A stretch of 64,000 bases of DNA from Eudromia elegans (Eukaryota > Chordata > Aves > Tinamiformes > Tinamidae): positions 1,879,723 to 1,943,722 of the forward strand of contig PTEX01000049.1 of NCBI GenBank assembly GCA_003342815.1, given 5' to 3'. Both the position numbers and the translations under genes were made by a program. The notes beneath the pieces were generated by a model. That model did no database searches and was not told where the DNA came from. It saw only the letters and a list, made by a program, of their open reading frames with translations. This document shows positions 1 through 11,200 of the stretch, piece by piece. Within the stretch, counting starts at the first letter, position 1, and the number at the start of each line of letters is the position of its first letter.

Positions 1-690
1 CGGCGCGCCTGCTGCAGCGGAGCCTCGGCCGCCGGCTCCGTGAGGCGCCGTTTCCCGGTATTGGGGCCCCGTGGCCCTCGTCTGGGCTGGGCACCGCAGT
101 GTCATCCAGCTGCAGCCGTCCGCTCCCTTTCCAGAGGGGGAAATCCCTGCAGAGCCACCCGTGCACGAGGCTGGGGGGCTGAACTGGGTGCCCGGCGGGT
201 GCACGCAGTGGTAGGGGACAGAGTGGCAGTTGGTGTTCGTTGCTTCTGGAGCGCGGCCACTCCGTGCTGTCCCCATCTGCCTTGTCCCCAAGCGACTCCT
301 GCCCTGCTGGTGTGGGGTGAAGGGCGCTGGGGCCCGGGGAGCCCGCGGGTACTCGCGGGCAGAGCAGCTCCCTTCTCAAGGAGGGCAGGAGAGCAGTTTC
401 CAGCTCCGTTCCTGAGAACAGAGCCACAGCCATGGTGCCACTCGAGGCTCTGCAAGGCCTGCATCAGCCTTCAAGGATTTGTTTTTCTTCTTCCCTTTTT
501 TTTTGGTAATTTGCTCTATTATTAGCGTTGGAGAAGTGAAAGATATCTACGACAAAGCCCTTGCCGCAGCTTCCCCTTTCCAGGCAGGAGCGTGGGCGAC
601 TAGACGGCCCCTCTGACGCAGCCTGCCCCTTGCTGCCGGCCGGGCAGCTCCCGCCACGGGCGCCGGTACTTGCCGAGCTTGCAGTGAGCC
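1..690. promoter_or_regulatory. GC-rich CpG patch at window edge
   Basis: The first about 700 bases are rich in CpG and contain no exon I can support; open frames across it are low-complexity and unrelated to known families. In human the gene beyond the ACSF2 3' end is RSAD1, so this patch may be the promoter of an off-window neighbour, possibly shared with the small plus-strand transcript that starts near 720. That assignment is inference from gene order only. Confidence 0.4.
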
Positions 691-691
691 C

Positions 692-697
692 TATAAG
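692..697 (+). promoter_or_regulatory. TATA box of candidate plus-strand transcript
   Basis: TATAAG sits in GC-rich DNA 38 bases before an ATG at 735, which would put a transcription start at about 720-725 and leave a very short leader. It is the only classical TATA arrangement at this end of the window. Whether it is used is not shown by the sequence. Confidence 0.4.
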
Positions 698-734
698 AGC
701 GCGGCGCGGGTCTGTGGAGCTGCACGCCGAGGCC

Positions 735-1400
735 ATGCTGCACGCTGCCATGCTTGTCCTTGCTCCTGCTGTGAGTACCCGGGGCAGCTGGGGAGGACAG
801 CATCGCGCTGGGGGTCGTATGGCCACGTCTGCACCCCGGGGTGCCGTGTGTGAGCGGGTCTTGGTGTGTTTATTGGCAGCGCTCCTCACGAGGCGAACTA
901 AGGCAGACCTCAGTGTTGTCTTCCACGAGCAAGCTAACGGGACTCCCAAGTCACGTGAGTATGCGGAGCACAAGGGGATCTGGTATCAGGGATCTGATCC
1001 TCTGATCGAGAGGCTGCCACAAGTTTTGCTTGTGCACATCCCACTTGCCCCTGGGCTGATGCCCAGCAGGCTGAGCAGGGTGCATGGTGCCCTGCAGCTG
1101 CCCCAACAGCAGCTTGGGCAAGCGGGAGCTACTGTCTGGAAGACACTACACCAAAAGGCAACCAAAAGGCATGGCCAGACCTACAGGGTCTGACACTAAC
1201 AGTCTGGTGTTTGTTTTTCTTCCAGAAACCAAATACGAGCCATGGGTCTTTTTACCAAGTGGTCTGCTTCCATGGGTAGAGCCCACGGCCCAGCTGGGAG
1301 ATCCGATACCACCAGAGGTCTTGCTGACACTTTGCCTCCCTTTCTTTTGCACCGTTTCTTCCCCTTTTTGGGGAAAGCGCCACCCTGAGCACTGAGGTCC
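735..1400 (+). other. Possible small spliced transcript, coding status uncertain
   Basis: Three short blocks have good splice borders: 735-770 (ends GCT|GTGAGT), 879-953 (preceded by TTATTGGCAG, ends CAC|GTGAGT) and from 1226 (preceded by TTTTCTTCCAG). Using the strong donors, the joined frame starts MLHAAMLVLAPA, is hydrophobic at its start, and stops after about 54 codons. A weaker donor (GTGA|GTACCC, after 774) opens another frame running to a stop at 1395-1397. The tandem AATAAA signals near 1675 would end the transcript. I recognise no family in either frame, so this may be a small secreted peptide gene or a non-coding RNA. It runs toward the ACSF2 3' end, opposite to ACSF2. Confidence 0.25.
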
Positions 1401-1673
1401 AGCTGTTTGGGATGCCATCGAGAGTAAGGCAAGCACGAGAGTCAGAAGGGAGAGTCGGTGGCGCAGCGAGAGCAGCGATGTTATCCGCTCTCCAGCTGGA
1501 GTGGGGCACTGCAGCGGGGGCCGGGGAGCCCAGCTCCTCGCCTTCCTGCTGCCGTGTTTCATGGTTGGGAGTAACTCCCGTAAAATCACTGTCCCAGGTC
1601 CGGCCTGCTTTATGCTTCGGACGGGACAGGAAGTTTGGTATTTGTGACGTTTGGGGTCTTAACTTGTTCAAAA

Positions 1674-1685
1674 CAATAAAATAAA
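1674..1685 (+). terminator. Tandem AATAAA polyadenylation signals
   Basis: Two overlapping AATAAA hexamers lie just before 1690 on the plus strand, at the end of the candidate small transcript. No other plus-strand gene in this part of the window would use them. Confidence 0.45.
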
Positions 1686-1699
1686 GAAGACTAAATGTA

Positions 1700-2267
1700 T
1701 TTTGGAAAAGTTTCCTTTTACAGTTCAGGATGCCTGTGGGAGGCCAGTGACCGGTGCTTCCTTTTTCCAGACAGCTACTGGAGCCACTTCCCGTTCAAAG
1801 CCTCACTCAGTGAAATTCCTGCTCTCTATCTATCTCAGGAGTTCCTTATCAGCTGTGTCACTTCCGTGGGCTGTTTCTAGAGACCCTAGAATCCAGGTGG
1901 AGACTTCCCTTACCCTGGGGAGCCAGGCAGGGCTGTTAGGACTTGAAGTGTCAGCTCTGCTCTTCTGGAGGGTCTGTTCCAGGCCACAAAGTCCTCTGAA
2001 ATAACTGCAGCAAAACTGGTTACACAGACACGTGTAGAGCAACAGGGCTGAACTGCAGAAATAAGCATCCCTTCCTCACAATCAGTATTTCTTTTGGCAA
2101 AGAAACAAACCCAAGCGGGCAAAAAAGGCTCCTTGTTTTAATAACTGGAAGTGCCACGAGCGCTGTGTCAGTGTGAGACCTTCTTGGCTGGGCCCAGGTG
2201 AAAAGGAGACGCAAACCTGGCTGGGGTGGTTCCTATTTATCCCTCTCTCAGTTCTGCCTTCCTGAGC
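1700..2267. other. ACSF2 3' UTR and downstream DNA
   Basis: No exon is seen here. Read on the minus strand, an ATTAAA-type signal (TTTAAT on the plus strand near 2136) lies about 130 bases beyond the ACSF2 stop codon and could end that transcript. Confidence 0.4.
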
Positions 2268-5200
2268 TCAGAGCTCAAGATGCTTCTCCATCTGTTCTCT
2301 CAACTTGAATTTCTGAATCTGGAACGAATTGCAGAGAAAAGAAGAGTCAGAGAGGAGAGCACAAAAACTAATTTTGCCCGTCATGCCTGCCCTCCCCCAG
2401 CCCGGCTCCTACCTTGCCCGAGACGGTGAGTGGATACTGATTCAAAAACACGATGTACCGGGGGATCTTGAAATGAGAGATCTGGAAAGAGAAAGACAGC
2501 AGCTTCACAGCCTGTAAACCCAAGCTAGGGCCATTCGGACTGGGCCTCAAGCTCTAAACTGCTGCAATTCCCTTTGCAAATGCCCAGTCACTGCTGGGGG
2601 GCTGATCCGGCAGGTTGCTGAATTACTGCACACACGAGTGGAAGACCTACCTTCCCCTTGCAGAACGCTCTAATCTCTTCCTCTGTGCAATTCTGCCCGG
2701 CTCTCACTCGAATGCAGGCACAGATCTCTTCTCCCATCCGCAAATCCTTCACACCAACCACCTGGTTGGGAGAGAAGGACGCGTGAGCCCCAGGAGACGC
2801 CCATCCCCTCGCGCACGCTCCCGTGCCCACACGGGCCCGCAGCACCGGCCCTGGCCTGTGTCGCTGGACACAGGCGTGGGAGACACGGCTGTCGAGGCCA
2901 TCTGAGCTGCCTCTTCATCTCCCAGGAGCTCTCTACGTGACACCTCCCTGCCAGAAGGACCTGCCGCCTGCTTTGCAGAGCATACACATCAGAGCAGCAA
3001 GGCCCTGCAGGGCTGCTCTCTCCCGCAGACTCCACCATCCTTCTTTTCATTGCAAAATCTCTGCGGATTAGTCACTGGAGTGAGGGCTGAGTCAGATCAG
3101 CTAGGCATGATGTCACCTCAGGTATAACTCGGGTCTGTCATCATCTTGCTTTGTGACATTGTTTTTCCAATTGTAAAATTGGGCAATAAGTTTCACAGCT
3201 GACGAGAAAACCTGGGAAGATGATTCAAAATACTTTGAATACTTTCCTCCAGGGGAAACAGCAGGAGAGGTATGAAGTAGAAAACCCCTATAGCGGCAGA
3301 TCATAGCAGATCCTTCCCTGTGTTATCAGGAGATCAGATCATTTGATGGGAGAATTGGGCTTCCCAAGCCTGTTCCCTCACAAATTTGCTTGCACAGTTC
3401 TCAGGAGGCTCTATAGCCATTCCCCACATTGAACTGCCATCCCACAAACCCGGAGGCGCGTCAATTCCTTTGAATCCAGGACAGTGACATAAAGCCCTAG
3501 AAACTACATAAACAGGTCTAGTTTGAAACCCATCTGCACTGAGATTATTCCAAGGAGAGATGTGAGCCTGGCGCAGGCGCAACACTTACTAAATAACTCG
3601 TTTATTTATGGGGAGACTTGTCTGGCACAAAACCTGGAGGAGAACTATCCCAGCAGATTGAGAGCAGCTGCTAAATGCCACAAACCATTTCTTTCTTGTG
3701 AACAGACAAAAGTAAGTCTAACTCCTCATCTTCAGGACCTCATTGGAGGAGTCTTCTCTGATTTAACATTTCAGTAATGAATGTCCTTTACTTTCAGTAG
3801 AAAATGTCCTTTTATAGTGCTCTCTAGATAAAATTTTGAGGGAGCTATGGAAGCTAAGATCACAAGAAATGAGAAGCTGAAAACAGGTGAAGGCAGGCAG
3901 GTCCCAAGCAGCCATCACAGGTGATGTTGTGCACAGGCTTCCCAATGCATTAAGCACCTCTTCTTGTCCACTGTCCTCCCTTCCACTCACCTGGACCTCC
4001 TCAACCTTGGGATGAGTGTGGAGAAACTGCTCGAGTTCTGCCGGGTAGATGTTCTCTCCTCCCCGAATAATCATGTCCTTGCAGCGACCTATGATTTTGC
4101 AGTAGCCCTGCTCATCCAAACTCGCAAGGTCCCTGCAACAACATCACAAACCTGCTGCTATCTCAGCTAGGTGGAAGAATGACTGATCCACCCAGCCAGT
4201 TTGGTTGCGAGCATCTGGAGTGGTCAGAGCATCTGATGGGAAAGCTGCTGAGGTGCCCATGGATGTACTCTGCTTTCTGAACCCCGAGAAGAAAAATCCT
4301 GTGAAGATCAGAGACTTTCTGCTACAGCCAAACACTGTGATTGTCAGCAGAAACATTTGGTTTGGGGAAGATTTCTTCCAAGGTCAACCCTGAATCCAGC
4401 ACATATCCCCACTGCCCTTCTCCTCGCAGAGGACGACCACACTTGCAGCAGCAATGAGGCGAGTATCTCCATCTCCAGGGACAGTTCACAACCAGGGCTA
4501 TTCTGAAGTTCACGGAGATGGACTGACGAATTAGAGGGGTAGATTTGTTCTACTTTCCCCGCTACGGAATTTGCTCCCAAACCACTCGTGGACATACATG
4601 TCTCCACCCAGTGACACCCTGCAGGGCAGGCTGCAGGGAGAAGGGATGTTTCTGGACTCACCCAGTCTTGTACCACTTATCATCAGAGACCACTTCGCTT
4701 GTTCTGGCAGGATCATCCCAGTACCCCAGCATGACACAGTAGCCACGGATCTGAAGTTCCCCAGGAGTGTTCAGAGGTGCAGACTCCCCTGTTGCTGGAT
4801 CCTCAATTTTTGCCTGCAATGGAAGAGAGCCAGGGCCTTCCAAAAGCTAAGCCAGCATTACAGCACAGACCAGCCCCACCATCAGAAAGGGAGGATGAGC
4901 TGAGGTCTGCTGTGAGTGCAGAATGTGGAGCAGGTGGAAGGATCATGTTCACCTCTGTGTGAGGGAAGACGCATCCAACTGTCTCAATTTTTTTGTCAAA
5001 TTTGTCATCTGGGAATCCCATGAAAGTGACAGGGCTGTTTTCTGTGGTTCCATAGGCAACCTGCAAATACAAGAAAAGAAATATTCCTAAAGGGGAAAAC
5101 ACAGCTCTAGATCTTGGAAAGATGAAGCTCGTGATGCTGATGCACACATGGAAGAACCGGGGTGCAAGGAGGGTGTTTCCACAAGGCATTCAGATTGCAG

Positions 5201-8200
5201 GCAAACCCTTTGCTCCCTTGGCCCTCCAAAGGGGATCTCCAGATACTCCTACCAGCAAGGAAAGCTCTTCAAGAAAACAAGAGGCTCAAGTACCTGAATT
5301 TTGGCTTTGTCCTCCAACCACCCAGCACCCAAGACACTTTGGTGTCATTTGCTCTTGACAGTCCACCTGCTTTTCCTGGCGGACCCCCAGATTTGCCCTA
5401 CTCTTCTTTTACCTCTGCATGTCTCCCCAAGCACTGTCCTGTTTACTCCTTACCACCTCTGCCACTGCTTCTGCCTTTGTGCCCTTACAGCCTCGAGCTG
5501 TGCTCAGTTCACCTTGCATTTCCTGTAGCTGGAGGTTCTTTGGAGATCAACACTGGAAAAAATCCTGGAGGCGTCAGCGGGCTCCTGTGGGAGACAGGGC
5601 CCCCCCGCCCCGGCTGTTTTCTCCAATTCCCTGTGTGCAGACATCAGCTCCTGTAAACCTCGCACAGGCATCACGAGGCCTCAGTGAGTGCTGAGGGCAG
5701 CTGCTTTTCCCAACCAAAAGCATCACAGCAGGATAGAGGCTTCTCACCGCTAAAACTTTTTCACTGCTAATCCCAAGAGCAGCCTCTGAGTCACTTAATC
5801 TGAAGGTCACTTCTTCTCAGAGGAAAATTCCAACTCTTTAGGCCCAATTTGGTGATCTGCCGAGTTCACCAAGTCAGAGATACCAGGAGCCAGCAACAAG
5901 GTGCCCTGGGAAGCTCGCGCAGCAGCTCCTGGTGCTGTTCCTGCATGAGCTGCATCCTCTCCCATTCCTGCAAGCCGTGTTCCAGCACTGGGGCCTCTTC
6001 TGACCCCTGCAGCCCTCTCAGGACCCCGGTGCTGGCACTAGCGGCTGCTTCGCTGGGCAAGTACACTTGAGCCAGAGTTGCCGCAGGCAGCATCGCTTGC
6101 CCCTGCTCTGCATCTTCGAACACAGCTGCACGAGCCTCTCTGACCCACCAAATCAGGCCGAGACTGACTTTGCTACAGCCTTGGCACGCAGCTCCAGCTT
6201 TGCCTCCAGGAGCAAGCTTTGCTAAAGAGCCTGCTGAGGCAGCCTGAGCAGGCCTGGGGACTGGCGGGAGCGCTCTGGTTTCAGCGCCCTGCAGCTGCAG
6301 GAGGATCTCACGTCTGCTCTAACTTGTGGTGCTCTTGCTGGATGCACTGACTCTGAACCTGTGACTCAGGGGGGCCTCCTCTCAGCCAGGAGTCTGGAGG
6401 AGATGGTCCCCAGGATACTGCAAGGACCATCTGGTGAAAAACTGTGCTAGAGGCAGCCTGGCAACCCCAAGAAGCAGCTGTAAAGAGGCTTCTCCAGGCA
6501 GTCCTTCTGATAGCTTAGCAGCTGGGGAGGAAACCTAGTGCTTAATGCTCACAAAGGATTTCTTTCCCACCTGCTAATGTGGCTGGATCAAATGAGTGAT
6601 GAGACACAAATCCAAGATCTCAAGCAGTTATTAGAAATCCCACTGCATGTGTTGTTTTTGCTGTTGTTTTATTCTGCTGGAGGAACTGCAGAATCAGCCC
6701 CAGGATCCCAGCCCAATCCTTAGCGAATCCTGTCCGTCTCTCCAAACTGCTGGAGCCGCTCGCTGGGACGCAGCAGTTGGCAGCCCCACTGCGGGATGGT
6801 GCTGGGGTGCTGAGACATGCTGGTCTCCTCTGGGAGCACCCGCTCAGCTGCATCCCCAAGCACAAGCTGTCCCACAAGCAGCGGGAGCAGCCAGGGCATG
6901 ACCCAACGCGCGGGTCGAGGGCTGCCCAGCACGAGGGGCAGTGAGGCAGCTGCTGGGACAGCAGCTCGAGCTCTCTCTGCCCCTTGTCAGGCACCTGGAT
7001 TCAGCCATCTCTCCTACAACCTGCTCCTCGGAGGCTGCCCCTGACTCCTCTCTTTAGCAACTACTCTCCTTGCTCGTGTGCTCAGACGAGCGGCGTGGCA
7101 GCTGTGCTGTCCTTTCCCTTCCCTCAACTGACACGTGGCGTTTTCTGTAACAGCTCCTGCTTTCCAAGCCAGCCACAGCTCGTGGCAGCGTGGGATGAAA
7201 CACGGCCCACACAAAACCCCATGCACCAATTTAGGGTTGGAGATGTCCATGAAGATTCATAGTTTACAAGACCCAAGGGGACATCTTGGATCATCCAGTC
7301 TTGTCATTCTGTTTAATTCAGTCCAAAGAGCCTCACCCAATAATTTCTGAATCAGATCCATAATTTCCACTGGAGCCATATCTAGGGTCACGGCAAAGAT
7401 TTTAATAGACCAAGAGTCCAGCTTGGACTCTTGGCTTTGAGAGGAGCTATGGGGAGTACAGAATATAATTGCCTGTAAATCCTTTTGCCTCTAAGGGCCA
7501 CAAATGACCAACCACTGCCCAGCATGTTGATCAGCTCTGCCATCAGAAGGGACAAGGATAGCTCCAAAACAAACTGCTTCCCAACTTATTTCCAGTGACA
7601 AGAGTTTCATTCTTTGTGAATCCCGAGGCTCTGTCTAAGCTGGAAATAAAAAGGACATCTTAATAGGACTGAGTGTTTTTTTAAACCATTTCCTGCTAAT
7701 GCTGTTTAAACACTGGCCACTGTGGAACAGGCAAAACAGCTTCAAGTGTCTAAAAAATAAAAATAAAAATAAAGTAAAAAACAACGAGACTCCAGTGCCT
7801 TTGGCAAACATTTGGGAAGCAGCCTGATCTGGTGGGTAGATCGGGGTCTCTGAGCAGCCTGGAGTTTCCTTACTACCTGTGCCACTTACTTGCTGCATTA
7901 CTTGGACCAAGTAACAGCAGCACTGCATTCCTCAGTTTTCCCAACTGCTCAAGGGCAATAACAGCACTAATTTCTCTCTGCATTCAACAGCTATAAGGAG
8001 GCTATGATGAACAGGCTGGCTTTAGCACTCCCAAACACCATGTTGGAGTTGAAAACCAGGTGCTCAGAAGGTCATGAGATCCACAGAGGAAAGCCCACAG
8101 CCATCACTGGTGCAGAGGGCAGGATCCTCACGCCCCTCTTTGCCCCGCTCTGCTTTCGCTGCACTGCAGAACCATGCTGGCATTGGAACCACCAAGCAAA

Positions 8201-11200
8201 AACGTACAGAAAGGGAGCTCTGCCGAGGACAATACTGGCCTTGAAAAAGAGAGGCAAATTGTCTGTGAAATAATAGGGATTTTCATACTTCAAAGTGGGT
8301 GTAATGAAGAACAGAAAGCAGAGCAGCAACCCAGGAGATGTGCGGAGGGACTTGGAACTGGCTCTTTGAACCGCTCTCACTGTAACATGTCGGATGGATT
8401 TAATTATCCCTAAACTCATGCTGGGTGTTTTGTCTGCCTTGAATATCTCCACTGAAGTCAATCCCAGCCCTTCCCTTGGCAGCCAGCTCCAAACTGCTCT
8501 TTCTTCCTTCAACCATTTGCTACAGAGATCGCCCCGAGTTCTCCTGTCCTCTGGGGATGTCTGGTTGCTTTGGAGATGTTCTCCTAGCCCAAATTATCTT
8601 GGAATATTCCTGAACCCTCAGGTCAACTTCACTACTGCAAAAAACAACTTCTGGTCGCATGGGCCCTGTGTCACTGCGATTTTGTTTCCTTCTGCAGCAA
8701 CAGTATCATCTTTGTGTGCAAACACCAGGACACAAACAAGCAGGTCTTGTAGGACAAACCTCCACGGGCGGCCACCCTGCTGGCATCTCTCCCCCTGCGG
8801 AGAGCTGCCAGACAGTCCCAGTTTGGATGGGGCTTAAAACATTCCCAAAAATATCAGGTGCCCAAAGCGCTGTCTTTGTGTTGGAGCACACCAGGGCTCT
8901 GCCTCAGGAGGAGGCAGCTGCAGCAATGGCAACCCAGCCTGCCCAGGCCAGGGGACCGCTGCGGAAACCGGCCCGCTGTTGCTGTACGGCCAGGACAAAC
9001 TGCTCCCCGCGGTCAGGAATTAAAGCCTCTCTTCTTTCCGAGCTGAGGAGCCATCCTGAGGCTCACAAGTATTTGCCTGGCTCTGCCAGCATTTCAGAAT
9101 TGCTGCCCGGTGGCCACCAGCAAAGCCATGGGCAGTAACTTGCTGTTTTATCAGTAGCAAGTCAGTCCTGATAAATGTATTTTTCTGGGCAACTACCTCC
9201 ATCTCACCTGGTACTGGGGTTGTAATGCTTTCAGGAGAGGCAGAATTTAAAAGAAGAATAACAAAGACAGCAAAAAAAGAGAGGGCATATGCAGAGACAG
9301 AGTGCTTTGGAAAGGTGGAAAAATATCAGTTTGGGGCATCTAGATGATCCAAGCTCTGGAGAACGAAACTAGACAAAAAAACTAGACACACAGGTAAAAA
9401 TATTCCCACTGACTTGGAGAGCTCAGGCCCCACTGCAGACATGTCTAAAAGCCTAGTATCTTGATATCCTCATGCTGTAAAACTATCATTTTAGATGGTT
9501 TCAGCGCACGTTCCTGTGACCTATGCAGCTAGGAAAAGCAACTCCTCATCAGATCCAACCCAGCAGGGAGACAGGATGGGCAGGTCTCGCTCTGGCTAAG
9601 GGCAAGGGGGGAAGTTGCCACCAAGAGGGGCTGATTTTCCCCTTTGGAAAGCAGGAGAACTCACGGCCAGGTGCATTTGGGAAAGCCAAAAGTCTCCTAA
9701 GGATTTGAAGTGGAGTGGACAGAAATGAAGGAGGTGCCAAAGTGGCCCCATGTCCCTGGGCCCAGGCCATGTTAGACTGGAAGAAAAACATGCAGAAGAA
9801 GGAGGTGCAGCCACTACCACGTTGCCAGCGCTGGGTGACCCTTCAGGTGGCTCTGGACCTTCAGAGCCACTCATCCTGCCTCACACCCCTTCCTGTCCTG
9901 CTCCTGCCTCACCAGCTTGTGCTCTACAAGGGCTTGTACCAAGCAGGGTGCCACCTCCAGCCAAGGTCCCCATCTGGCTGCATTAGTGTCACTGCTGCCT
10001 TCAAGGAGGTCATTGCCAGTGTGCACTGACCCACAGAGTGGAGCTCGAGCCCTTCAGAAGTCACAGTTAGGCTTGAGTGGGCAGTGGAATATTTCAAACC
10101 AGGAATGTTTTATGTGCAGCTCTCCTCATGCAACAGAATTGCTAGCGCTAACAAAAATAACAATGAAACATGGAAAAGACCATCCCCAGTGCTGTAGCAA
10201 AACAGCTCTGACCTGCAGCACCAAAGCAACACCCCAAATCTATATTTATACTTTAAAAAAAAAAAAAAGTGTATTTATTTGCTTAGCCCACAAGGGCTTC
10301 CAAGAAGGAGAGGAAGGGAGCCAAGCATTTGCAAATTACCAGGCATCATGGATGTTTGCATAACTGTTAATCAATTAAGAAAGAGGATCTGAGGGTAGTC
10401 CTGCCTTTCCCGAGACGTCCTCCAGCCCTGCTTGCAGCTGCACAAGGCACAGGGCCATTGGGCCCCACTCGCCCTGGTGTCCTGCCCGCCACAGGGGACA
10501 CAGGACACTGCTCCAGGTGCCAGCATGGGGCAGGGGCCACTGCTGAGCCCTGCATGCTGCCCGCCTGTGCAAGCTGCGAGCAGCCCAGAACACAAACAGC
10601 TGGGAGCCCAGGGGCCTCTCCTGCAGCACGGCCAGGTGCCAGCGCTGAAGGTGCCAACTGGCTCCCGCCGCAGGAATGTGCTCACCGAGGCTTAGAAATC
10701 AACAACATTAGGAGAAAGAGCTTCCTTTTATTAAACGTTTGTGCCTAGAGCGACAGAGCTGAAAAGCAGACACCTTTCCCCAGTAGCTGTGCCCCGATGC
10801 CATTGCAGAAGGACCAAAACCAGCAGAGCATCCTCTGAAGCGGTGCTGCTGCAGCCTGGGTAGGCACTAGCTCACAGCATCTTCACCCAAGGAGCACAGG
10901 GCTCACCCGTGTTCAGAGCCCAACTGCTCCAGCCCCATCCCAGCCAAGTGGGGGGTCCACATTCCCTGAAACCTGCAGTTCTGACCATACAAAGGGTGGA
11001 GGCAAGCAAAACATGCCCTTCGAGAAGGAAAGGAGAGACAACTTGAAGTTTGTACAGTCTAAATCCAAAGGGGGTCCTGTTCCAGGAACACACACGGGCT
11101 GGATCTATTTATGGAACGAGCCTGCAGGGCCCTCACTACCTTTTTGCTCCACTCTGACTCAAGCTGGAAGAACTTTCCGCAGAAATAGTAAGCTGCTAGC

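Noticed and set aside
7261-7420. Segment resembling an old interspersed repeat (ATCTTGGATCATCCAGTCTTG)
   Set aside because: It recalls the end of some avian repeats, but similarity is too short to name an element without a repeat library.
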